This document shows, one piece after another, positions 1 through 4,604 of a stretch of 8,533 bases of DNA. The notes beneath the pieces are model-generated. The model was not told where the DNA came from and ran no database searches. It saw nothing but the letters and a program-made list of their open reading frames with translations. Position 1 is the stretch's first letter. Every line of letters begins with the position of its first letter. Made by a program: the position numbers and the translations under genes. Location of the stretch: contig JACQGS010000153.1 in NCBI GenBank assembly GCA_016199405.1, positions 1 through 8,533 on the forward strand, written 5' to 3'. This DNA is from Chloroflexota bacterium (lineage in GTDB: Bacteria; Chloroflexota; Anaerolineae; UBA4142).

Positions 1-24
1 ACTTGGAAGCGGTGAAAGGTGGTG

Positions 25-882
25 ATGGCGACGGCATTTTCCGTGCAGGATTATTATGACTTGACCCGGCTGCTGGCGGAACACCCGGAGTGGCGCGCGC
101 AGTTGCGGCAGTTAGTGCTGAGCGATGAACTGCTCACGCTGCCCGCGCTGGTGCGCGAGTTGACGGAGGCGCAAAAGCGCACCGAGCAGCGCGTGGAAGA
201 ACTGGCGGAGGCGCAGGTACGCACCGAGCAACGCGTGGAAGAACTGATGGAGGCGCAAGCGCGCACCGAGCAGCGCGTGGAAGAACTGGTGGAGGCGCAG
301 AAGCGCACCGAGCAGCGTTTGGATGTGCTGACGTTGCGCGTGCAAGAACTGGTGAATGAAATGCGCATGCTGACCGCGAATGTTAGCCTCTTGACGGATG
401 CGCAAAAAGGGTTGGACGATCGCGTGGGCGAGATGATGGGCGATTTGTTAGAGTTGCGTTATCGCGAGCACGCGGCGGGCTACTTTGGCAGTTGGGTACG
501 GAGGGCGCGGGCAGTACTTCCAGTTGATCTGGAAGAAAATCTGGAACGGACGCTGAGCCACGAAGAGGTGCTGGACATTCTGCGCCTCGATTTGCTGGTG
601 AACGGACGTTGGCGGGCACACCCTGAGCGTGAGTCGAAGGGCGAAGCCCCTGAAGTCTGGCTGGTGATTGAAGTCGCCGCGGTCCTCAACGAAGGCGATG
701 TCGCGCGAGTGTGGCGGCGGGCGACTTTGCTGCGCCGCGCCGGGTATCGCGCGGTGCCGATCGTGGCAGGGAAGCAAATCACAGCAGAGGCGCTCGCCAG
801 CGCCCGCGCCCAAACGGTCGGCGTGGTGCAGGACGGTCAAGGTGTCCTCGCCGACGAAGCGTTGGCGACCTGGCTGACCTGA
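25..882 (+). CDS. Coiled-coil protein with PD-(D/E)XK-like C-terminal domain (copy A)
   Basis: This is a 285-residue protein of unknown cellular role. After a helical N-terminus (residues 1-47) it has four tandem 14-residue repeats of the form EAQxRTEQRVEELx (about 48-103), a classic two-heptad coiled coil. A mixed C-terminal domain follows. There, D189 (in DLLVNGRW), E216 (in WLVIEVA) and the run RRATLLRRAGYRAVPIVAG resemble the PD-(D/E)XK-like fold found behind coiled coils in bacterial DUF3782-type proteins. The position usually held by the catalytic lysine (ExK) is alanine, so nuclease activity is uncertain. I chose ATG 25 because AAAGG sits 5 nt upstream; GTG codons at 19 and 22 are in-frame alternatives. 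A paralogue lies at 4605-5408. Residues around 200-207 (PERESKGE) come from an inserted CCCTGAGC...CGAAGGG element. The gene is seen directly; the fold is inferred from motif pattern. Confidence 0.85.
   Translation: MATAFSVQDYYDLTRLLAEHPEWRAQLRQLVLSDELLTLPALVRELTEAQKRTEQRVEELAEAQVRTEQRVEELMEAQARTEQRVEELVEAQKRTEQRLDVLTLRVQELVNEMRMLTANVSLLTDAQKGLDDRVGEMMGDLLELRYREHAAGYFGSWVRRARAVLPVDLEENLERTLSHEEVLDILRLDLLVNGRWRAHPERESKGEAPEVWLVIEVAAVLNEGDVARVWRRATLLRRAGYRAVPIVAGKQITAEALASARAQTVGVVQDGQGVLADEALATWLT
166..333 (+). repeat. Four 42-bp tandem repeats encoding the coiled coil
   Basis: Four consecutive 42-bp units (166-207, 208-249, 250-291, 292-333) each encode 14 residues, or two coiled-coil heptads. 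The first three are close to identical at DNA level and the fourth is diverging. The paralogue at 4605 keeps only degenerate versions, so the array probably expanded or was homogenised after the duplication. Confidence 0.85.
621..641 (+). repeat. CCCTGAGC...CGAAGGG short element, copy 1 (inside CDS)
   Basis: The 21-bp sequence reads CCCTGAGC, then GTGAGT, then CGAAGGG. It shares both ends with the elements at 4041-4059 and 8509-8531. It falls exactly where copy A of the coiled-coil protein has about six extra residues compared with copy B, between GRWR and PEVW. It therefore behaves as an in-frame insertion in the loop between the two putative active-site strands. Confidence 0.7.
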
Positions 883-897
883 TTAACGGATGCAAAA

Positions 898-1104
898 ATG
901 CGGCAATCCCCAAGGCGCGAAGCGTTTAGTCGAACAATTCTGCGCGAAAAAAATAAATTAGCGGAGATTAGCGTACTTCACATCCTCTTCGCCCTCCGCA
1001 ACCGCCACCTTCTCGCGCTCGATCTCCTGGTTTACTGCATCACGCCCGTAATCGCGCTCGCGTTGCGCACCGAGGCCTTCCAATCTGTGCCACAATCTGC
1101 TTGA
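898..1104 (+). pseudogene. N-terminal shard of the CapD/WbpM-type dehydratase
   Basis: A 68-residue open frame whose residues about 28-65 (LRNRHLLALDLL, TPVIALALRTE, FQSVP) align with the first membrane segment of the dehydratase encoded at 6241-8478 (LRNRHLFVLDLL, TPIIALALRLE, FQSVP). DNA similarity covers about 981-1091 against 6305-6415. Nothing of the remaining ~690 residues follows. At about 1092 the sequence switches to the transferase relic in another frame. The first ~27 residues (898-980) match nothing I recognise. It is a truncated duplicate, unlikely to be functional, though a short membrane peptide could still be made. Confidence 0.8.
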
Positions 1105-1324
1105 CGTGCCCAATGAGCGCAGTTCGCACGTTGTGCCTACTCCGCGCGGCGGGGTGGCTATCGCTGTCGTTGTGTTGGTCGGATTCGGGCTTGCGCGTCT
1201 GTGGGCAGCCGAGTTGGTGACCGGTTCTTTCGCGGGCTATATGCTCGGTGCGCTCATCGTCGCGGCAATCAGCGGAGCGGATGATGCGGTGCAAGTCAAG
1301 AAAGGCAGGGAATTAGACACATGA
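1091..1324 (+). pseudogene. WecA/TagO-like glycosyl-1-phosphate transferase relic A, N-terminal shard
   Basis: The reading frame gives NLLDVPNERSSH, VPTPRGG and, further on, AAISGADDAV. These match the start of bacterial GT4/MraY-like enzymes, which move a sugar-1-phosphate from a UDP-sugar to undecaprenyl phosphate at the inner membrane. The Asp pair (in GADD) is the conserved metal/substrate motif after a hydrophobic helix. The shard matches relic B (5562-5925) closely, but homology stops near 1298 and the frame ends at 1324, just past the ATG of the antitoxin gene. The first membrane helix is missing and the region is joined directly to a dehydratase shard. It is therefore a fragment, not a gene. 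Confidence 0.82.
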
Positions 1325-1518
1325 GCGTCAAGGAAATAGAAATTGCCATTATTCAACTTCCAGCTCAAGACCTGGCTGAGTTGATGGTGTGGCTTGAGAA
1401 TTACCACGCGCAGGCATGGGATAAGCAGATCGCACAAGACTTGGAAGCCGGCCGTCTTGACGCACTGCTGGCTGAGGTTGACAAAGAATATGAGGCAGGG
1501 CTAGGCAAGCCGCTGTGA
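1321..1518 (+). CDS. Putative type II antitoxin of a RelE/ParE-type pair
   Basis: A 65-residue acidic, mostly helical protein (MSVKEIEIAIIQLPAQDLAELMVWL at the N-terminus, then WDKQIAQDLEAGRLDALLAEVDKEY). The pattern of an LPxxDLxEL helix, a WDKQIxxDLEAGRLD segment and an acidic tail is that of small antitoxins found beside RelE/ParE-like toxins, notably in cyanobacteria and Chloroflexota. It would bind and neutralise the toxin encoded next. Its stop overlaps the toxin start by 4 nt (GTGA), which implies translational coupling. A purine-rich stretch (AAAGGCAGGGA, 1300-1310) lies upstream as a weak ribosome-binding site. I see no classic DNA-binding domain. The assignment rests mainly on the partner gene and overall resemblance. 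Confidence 0.85.
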   Translation: MSVKEIEIAIIQLPAQDLAELMVWLENYHAQAWDKQIAQDLEAGRLDALLAEVDKEYEAGLGKPL

Positions 1519-1778
1519 AGCATCTGGCTCTACCTCGCTTCTGGCAGCATTACCGACAACTGCCCAAAGAGATGCAAGAGTTAGCGGATAAGAACTTTGC
1601 GCTACTCAAGACCGATCCATATCATCCATCGTTGCACTTTAAGAAAGTCGGTAGGATAAAGCAATTATGGTCGGTACGCGTGGGTGCGCACTACCGCGCC
1701 TTGGGCAGAGAGAAGCCAGATGGCATCGTGTGGTTTTGGATTGGCACGCATGCCGTTTATGGCAAGTTGTTGTCGTGA
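1515..1778 (+). CDS. RelE/ParE-family toxin (type II toxin-antitoxin)
   Basis: An 87-residue basic protein starting at GTG inside the antitoxin stop. The sequence shows an N-terminal helical hairpin (FWQHYRQLPKEMQELADKNF), the strand LHFKKVGR, then LWSVRVGAHYRALGRE and IVWFWIGTHAVYGKLL. This is the RelE/ParE fold with its conserved basic and aromatic residues on the central strands. Members act as mRNA interferases or gyrase inhibitors; this sequence alone does not say which. The length is typical for the family and no residues look lost, so the pair appears intact. It sits inside a broken transferase gene, between that gene's N-terminal and middle shards, consistent with insertion of a mobile toxin-antitoxin cassette or with relocation during decay. 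Confidence 0.9.
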   Translation: MKHLALPRFWQHYRQLPKEMQELADKNFALLKTDPYHPSLHFKKVGRIKQLWSVRVGAHYRALGREKPDGIVWFWIGTHAVYGKLLS

Positions 1779-1875
1779 CCGATTAAACGGCGCCGAACGT
1801 GCGGATGCGCTTGGCGTAGAGGATGGAGAAACCACCGATTTGCCGCAAGCAGTCGAGCCAGCATTGCTGTCCGTC

Positions 1876-2149
1876 TCTGCAAGTCTTGTTGCTCTTATTG
1901 GGCGATGTCGGAAGCACTTTTCTCGGCTTACGTTCGCCGCGCTTTCGATTCTCGCTCTTGCGATACGCAACACGCAATACGCAATACGCAATAGGCGACT
2001 CGCGCTTTTTCATTACTGGCATTCTCTTCGTCGCTCCTTTTGTCTTTGATACCGCCCTGATCCTGTTGCGCCGTGCCATCCATCGTGAGAACATTTTGCA
2101 GCCGCATCGTTCGCATCTGTATCAGCGGCTGATGGAACTTGGGGCTTGA
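1876..2149 (+). pseudogene. WecA/TagO-like transferase relic A, middle shard
   Basis: One frame gives LLLLLGDVGSTFLG, the signature of GT4 phospho-sugar transferases (xGDVGS). The sequence then shifts frame (LTFAALSILALA), crosses a heptamer tract (about 1960-1995), and returns to the first frame as ILFVAPFVFDTALILLRR and HRENILQPHRSHLYQRL, the conserved cytoplasmic loop of the family (HRSHLYQRL). It ends at a TGA within the heptamer tract beginning near 2136. The segment linking the Asp pair to GDVGS is missing altogether; the toxin-antitoxin pair occupies that gap. The frameshifts and tract insertions make this a pseudogene. Confidence 0.82.
1960..1995 (+). repeat. 7-bp tandem tract, ACGCAAY type
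   Basis: Consecutive 7-bp words (ATACGCA/ACACGCA/ATACGCA repeated) lie inside the transferase relic. The tract sits between GDVGSTFLG and the HRSHLYQRL region, where the intact enzyme would have a membrane helix. Confidence 0.85.
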
Positions 2150-2224
2150 GACTTGGGACTTGCTTGGGGCTTGAAACTTGAAACTTGAGACTTGAGACTT
2201 GGAACTTGGGACTTGCCACTTGCC
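2136..2224 (+). repeat. 7-bp tandem tract, ACTTGRR type
   Basis: About twelve degenerate copies of the word ACTTGRR (ACTTGGG, ACTTGAG, ACTTGAA) with occasional phase slips. The tract begins right after the HRSHLYQRLMELG codons of the transferase relic and ends where its C-terminal shard starts, so it replaces or interrupts coding sequence. Confidence 0.9.
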
Positions 2225-2345
2225 TATCTTTGGGGGAGCGATCTGACCGGCAGCTTGGCACTGCTTGCAGCCATTCTTCTTCTGCTCGCCACCGGTGCCG
2301 GCGTGACTTGGCTGGAGCGCCGCAGTATTTCATCACGAACACCTG
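2220..2345 (+). pseudogene. WecA/TagO-like transferase relic A, C-terminal shard
   Basis: The reading frame LAYLWGSDLTGSLALLAAILLLLATGAGVTWLERR is the last membrane helix and short tail typical of GT4 transferases. It is nearly the same DNA as relic B at 5979-6066. It is separated from the middle shard by a heptamer tract carrying stop codons. The frame runs on into a second repeat tract without the family's usual ending. Confidence 0.75.
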
Positions 2346-2366
2346 CCCTTGCGGGCGGTGCAAGGG
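2346..2366. repeat. Small hairpin, 7-bp stem
   Basis: CCCTTGC (2346-2352) and GCAAGGG (2360-2366) form a perfect 7-bp stem with a 7-nt loop. It lies just after the transferase relic and directly before an ACGAATY heptamer tract. No T-run follows, so a terminator role is not supported. It resembles the hairpin at 8157-8175 in layout (short stem, 7-nt loop, embedded beside heptamers). Confidence 0.55.
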
Positions 2367-2392
2367 TTACGAATCACGAAGTACGAATTACT
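2366..2392 (+). repeat. 7-bp tandem tract, ACGAA type
   Basis: Four 7-bp words (TTACGAA, TCACGAA, GTACGAA, TTACTCC) follow the hairpin. The same word family recurs at 4377-4405 and 6063-6089. Confidence 0.75.
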
Positions 2393-2446
2393 CCTCCCGT
2401 TTCGAAGGTTTCTTGACAACCAAAATAGGCATTTATCGGAATTGAA

Positions 2447-2516
2447 TTTTTTCCACGAAGAACACAAACGAGCACGAAAAAAATCTTTGTGCCTTCGTAC
2501 CTTGGTGGTGGATTGT
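2447..2516. repeat. Degenerate inverted-repeat element
   Basis: CCACGAAGAACACAAA near 2453 and TTTGTGCCTTCGTACCTTGGTGG near 2486-2508 form an imperfect inverted repeat around an A-rich centre. It accounts for most of the non-coding stretch between the transferase relic and the first HNH cassette. The rest of 2393-2540 shows nothing I can assign. Confidence 0.5.
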
Positions 2517-2539
2517 CCGAGTGCGGAGTTACGGCGGAC

Positions 2540-2569
2540 TTGTTATTTCGCAGCCCCAGATGGTATAAT
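2540..2569 (+). promoter_or_regulatory. Sigma-70-type promoter of HNH cassette 1
   Basis: TTGTTA (2540-2545) and a consensus TATAAT (2564-2569) are 18 bp apart, 33 bp before the ATG of the first cassette gene. AGGAGG (2588-2593) follows as ribosome-binding site. This is the best promoter match in the window and suggests the cassette is independently expressed. Confidence 0.7.
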
Positions 2570-2601
2570 TGTTCCAGATGCTCACGTAGGAGGTTCTTGC
2601 G

Positions 2602-2964
2602 ATGAACTGGAATGTCGAAATGCAATCGCGATTTGATCAGTTGCGCGCCGCTGAACTGGCTGGGAGGTTGACGCCCCGAGAGGAGTCCGAATTGACTAAA
2701 CTCGTGGCGATCCTTGAGGCGGACGAAGCGCATCACCTTGCCCCGGCGATTACCCAGATGCGCGCCGAGCAAACGGCGCTGCGAGAACAACTGCACGCGC
2801 TCCAGTCCGAAAACGAGGAGCTCGCCAAGTTGCTCAGTCAACAAGAGCAACTTGTGGCGGATGCCCGTCGTTGGCTCACTCAGTTTCAGCAACGCCATCT
2901 TCTGATCCTACAAGCCTATACGCGCCTCACCGGCGAAGTCCTCGTTGCTCCATCCTCCTCCTAA
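2602..2964 (+). CDS. Small coiled-coil protein, partner of HNH endonuclease 1
   Basis: A 120-residue protein, almost entirely helical, with a strong coiled-coil segment at about residues 50-92 (MRAEQTALREQLHALQSENE and on). An acidic helix with the motif AGRLTPREESELTKL lies before it. A strong AGGAGG is placed 8 nt before the ATG. The stop codon overlaps the ATG of the HNH gene by one base (TAATG), so the two are translationally coupled. I do not recognise a named family. The segment GRLTPREESELTKL parallels RPLTLSEQEELDHSI in the partner of HNH 2, which suggests the two partners share an origin or role. Possible roles are a chaperone, DNA-targeting subunit or inhibitor of the nuclease; this is inference. 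Confidence 0.88.
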   Translation: MNWNVEMQSRFDQLRAAELAGRLTPREESELTKLVAILEADEAHHLAPAITQMRAEQTALREQLHALQSENEELAKLLSQQEQLVADARRWLTQFQQRHLLILQAYTRLTGEVLVAPSSS

Positions 2965-3479
2965 TGGCACTGTCTTCGAAAGACCGGGCTGCCGTGCGCT
3001 TGACCTATCTCTACTGTTGCGGCTATTGCGGCGTCTCCGAAACCTGGGCTGCTAGTGAGTTGGAGGTTGATCACTTTCGCCCCCTCTCGCGCGGTGGGAC
3101 CGACGCGCTAACCAACCTGGTTTACGCATGTGCCTCGTGCAATCGCTTCAAGAGTGATTATTGGCCCGACGACGATGCGCCCGACAGTCTCAGGTTGCTT
3201 CATCCCAGCCAAGACGACTTGGGGGAGCATATCGTTGAAGCAGCCAATGGACGGCTGGCTGGGCTGACCCCGCGCGGTTGGTTCCATATTCGCTGGCTGC
3301 ATTTGAATCGCCCCCAATTGGTTGATCTGCGACAGATACGACAGAGTGAACAACTCGTGAAAGAAGCACTGTCTCAAGCCCAAACAGTAAAAACCGAACT
3401 CCAAAAGCGTATCCGTGAATTGGAGATTGAAGTAGCCCAACTGCAAGAAACTATTTCCCGGCTGACTGAGTCTGAATGA
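2964..3479 (+). CDS. HNH endonuclease 1 with C-terminal coiled coil
   Basis: A 171-residue HNH-family nuclease. CGYC (C19, C22) and CASC (C56, C59) form the structural zinc site. The catalytic ββα-metal core runs VDHFRPLSRGG (D36, H37), N51 in TNLVYAC, then N60 in CNRFK. These residues all look intact. After a middle region (LLHPSQDDLGEHIVEA, then a WFHIRWLHLNR segment) the last ~40 residues form a coiled coil (LQKRIRELEIEVAQLQETIS). I place the start at ATG 2964, overlapping the upstream stop, because the zinc-finger core begins soon after; an upstream in-frame ATG at 2871 would read through the partner gene. Such enzymes cut DNA using a metal ion; the target is unknown. The coiled coil could pair with that of the upstream protein. 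Confidence 0.92.
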   Translation: MALSSKDRAAVRLTYLYCCGYCGVSETWAASELEVDHFRPLSRGGTDALTNLVYACASCNRFKSDYWPDDDAPDSLRLLHPSQDDLGEHIVEAANGRLAGLTPRGWFHIRWLHLNRPQLVDLRQIRQSEQLVKEALSQAQTVKTELQKRIRELEIEVAQLQETISRLTESE

Positions 3480-3491
3480 TGGTTGTTTCGT

Positions 3492-3500
3492 TGTTATACT
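3492..3500 (+). promoter_or_regulatory. Extended -10 promoter of HNH cassette 2
   Basis: TGTTATACT is a perfect extended -10 (TGn plus TATACT) located 48 bp before the ATG at 3549. No good -35 lies at the right distance, as often with extended -10 promoters. A strong ribosome-binding site (GGAGGAG, 3534-3540) follows. Confidence 0.5.
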
Positions 3501-3548
3501 TGGGGCAATCAAGCAAAGTTTGTTCGGTAACGTGGAGGAGAGGTAACA

Positions 3549-3809
3549 ATGGATGCCAAGGACTATGCTCTGCCGTTCTACAGCCAAGTTTTAGACTTTC
3601 TCGCCGGTGCGCCCTCGATTCAGGAGATCGTCAACTTTCAGCCGTCATTGGAAGCCCAGCAGCGCTTTAGCGAGTTGTTGGAGCTCAACCGTCAGCGCCC
3701 CCTAACGTTGTCAGAGCAAGAGGAACTTGACCACTCCATTCGCATGGACCGAATGTTGTCATTGCTCAAGGCGAAAGCCCATAACCGGCTGGAACAACGC
3801 CCGGCATGA
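3549..3809 (+). CDS. Small helical protein, partner of HNH endonuclease 2
   Basis: An 86-residue helical protein (MDAKDYALPFYSQVLDFLAG at the N-terminus, then PSLEAQQRFSELLELNRQ and LTLSEQEELDHSIRMDRMLSLLKAKA). Similar short proteins commonly precede HNH genes in Chloroflexota and cyanobacteria, where they are annotated only as hypothetical. Its stop overlaps the next start as ATGA, giving tight coupling. The central LxxSEQEELD segment echoes the LTPREESEL segment of the first cassette's partner. It has no membrane segment, signal peptide or DNA-binding motif that I can see. The small size, obligate pairing and coupling would fit a regulator, antitoxin-like inhibitor or recognition subunit, but nothing in the sequence decides between them. 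Confidence 0.88.
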   Translation: MDAKDYALPFYSQVLDFLAGAPSIQEIVNFQPSLEAQQRFSELLELNRQRPLTLSEQEELDHSIRMDRMLSLLKAKAHNRLEQRPA

Positions 3810-4270
3810 CTTACATCCCGGCGTCTCTACGCGCTCAGGTGGTGACGCGGGCTCAAGCAAGTTGCGAGTATTGTCTGGTTCACGCTGACGATGCCGCCTT
3901 CAAGCACGAAATAGACCACGTCATCGCCGTCAAACATGGCGGTGCGACAGAGGTAGACAATCTAGCTTATGCCTGTGCGCAATGCAATCGTTTCAAGGGC
4001 AGTAACATCGCGGCGCTCGATCCGCAGACTGAAATGCCTGCCCTGAGCTTGTCGAAGGGTCCCTTTGGGATTGTCCCGTTGTTCAATCCGCGTAAGCAGC
4101 CGTGGCACGAACACTTTCGCTTGGACGGTCCGGTGATTGTGCCCCTATCGGCGTCTGGCCGTGCGACCGAGCGCCTGCTTGAGTTGAACCAGATCGATCG
4201 CGTGTTATTGCGCCAGGAGTTGATTGTAGCAGGGCGTTATCCTTTCCGTCTTGGCGCAAAACAGCCCTGA
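3806..4270 (+). CDS. HNH endonuclease 2
   Basis: A 154-residue HNH nuclease. The zinc cysteines are C20/C23 (CEYC) and C57/C60 (CAQC). The catalytic core is EIDHVIAVKHGG (D37, H38), N52 in DNLAYAC and N61 in CNRFKG. The conserved tail VPLFNPRKQPWHEHF, GRATERLLELNQIDR and AGRYP is the usual ending of this widespread family, so the protein is full length. Residues 76-87 (EMPALSLSKGPF) break the usual DPxTGxxVPLFNP motif. They are encoded by an inserted CCCTGAGC...CGAAGGG element that kept the frame. Activity is plausible because the insertion is outside the metal core. The gene belongs to the same subfamily context as HNH 1 but shares only the core motifs with it, so this is not a simple recent tandem duplication. 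Confidence 0.93.
   Translation: MTYIPASLRAQVVTRAQASCEYCLVHADDAAFKHEIDHVIAVKHGGATEVDNLAYACAQCNRFKGSNIAALDPQTEMPALSLSKGPFGIVPLFNPRKQPWHEHFRLDGPVIVPLSASGRATERLLELNQIDRVLLRQELIVAGRYPFRLGAKQP
4037..4065 (+). repeat. CCCTGAGC...CGAAGGG short element, copy 2 (inside HNH 2)
   Basis: TGCCCTGAGC, TTGT, CGAAGGG, followed by the small palindrome AAGGGTCCCTT. It sits at codons 76-87 of HNH endonuclease 2 and produces the peptide ALSLSKG, which is absent from the motif in the rest of the family. It matches copy 3 (8509-8531, opposite strand) at 17 terminal positions. Confidence 0.75.
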
Positions 4271-4433
4271 GCGCGCGGTTCTATCAGTTTTTTCACAGAC
4301 GTCGCATTGATTGTGCGCACGCTGTTAGCCCTTGTGCCAGCAAAACGCTTCACGCCTCACTCGCCACTCGCCGCTTGTCACGTATCACGCATTACGAATT
4401 ATGAATTTAGTTGGCATCCGGTTCTTTCGCGCT
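4271..4433. other. Non-coding spacer with ACGNNNN heptamers and a possible transferase crumb
   Basis: The spacer after the HNH 2 gene holds no gene. From about 4348 to 4408 it breaks into 7-bp words (TCACTCG, CCACTCG, CCGCTTG, TCACGTA, TCACGCA, TTACGAA, TTATGAA). At 4411-4433 a ~22-bp stretch (AGTTGG, then CCGGTTCTTTCGCG) resembles the transferase shards at 1213 and 5739, possibly a third relic. No convincing terminator follows the HNH operon. Confidence 0.6.
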
Positions 4434-4590
4434 TAGGGCTTGAGACTTGAGACTTGGAACTTGGAACTTGGGACTTGAGACTTGGAACTTGGATTTGGCA
4501 ATTGGAATTTGGGCTTTGGGGTTTTGGCCTTTTGGGATTTCCGTTCTTTGGAACTTGGGACTTGGGGCTTGAGACTTGGGACTTGGAAGC
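4434..4590 (+). repeat. Long 7-bp tandem tract, ACTTGRR type
   Basis: About 155 bp of ACTTGGG/ACTTGAG/ACTTGGA words. A diverged centre (about 4493-4551) is GGAATTT/TTTGGG-rich and still roughly 7-bp phased. The tract runs into the ribosome-binding region of the downstream gene (ACTTGGAAGCGGTGAGAGG). The window's first bases (ACTTGGAAGC) suggest the same arrangement upstream of copy A. Confidence 0.92.
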
Positions 4591-4604
4591 GGTGAGAGGT
4601 GGTG

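Noticed and set aside
166..333. Link between the 42-bp coiled-coil repeats and the 7-bp tract mechanism (42 is 6 x 7)
   Set aside because: The 42-bp length is explained by two coiled-coil heptads of codons, and the units show no internal 7-bp word repetition.
2374..2898. A 174-residue minus-strand frame
   Set aside because: It is antisense to the first HNH partner gene, which has its own promoter, ribosome-binding site and coupled downstream gene.
2871..2963. Longer N-terminus for HNH endonuclease 1 from ATG 2871
   Set aside because: It would overlap the partner gene by 94 bp, and the added residues are low-complexity. ATG 2964 overlaps the upstream stop and starts right before the zinc-binding core.
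4262..4305. Rho-independent terminator after HNH endonuclease 2
   Set aside because: A T-run (4290-4295) exists, but only a 4-bp CTGA/TCAG stem can be drawn before it, which is too weak to call.
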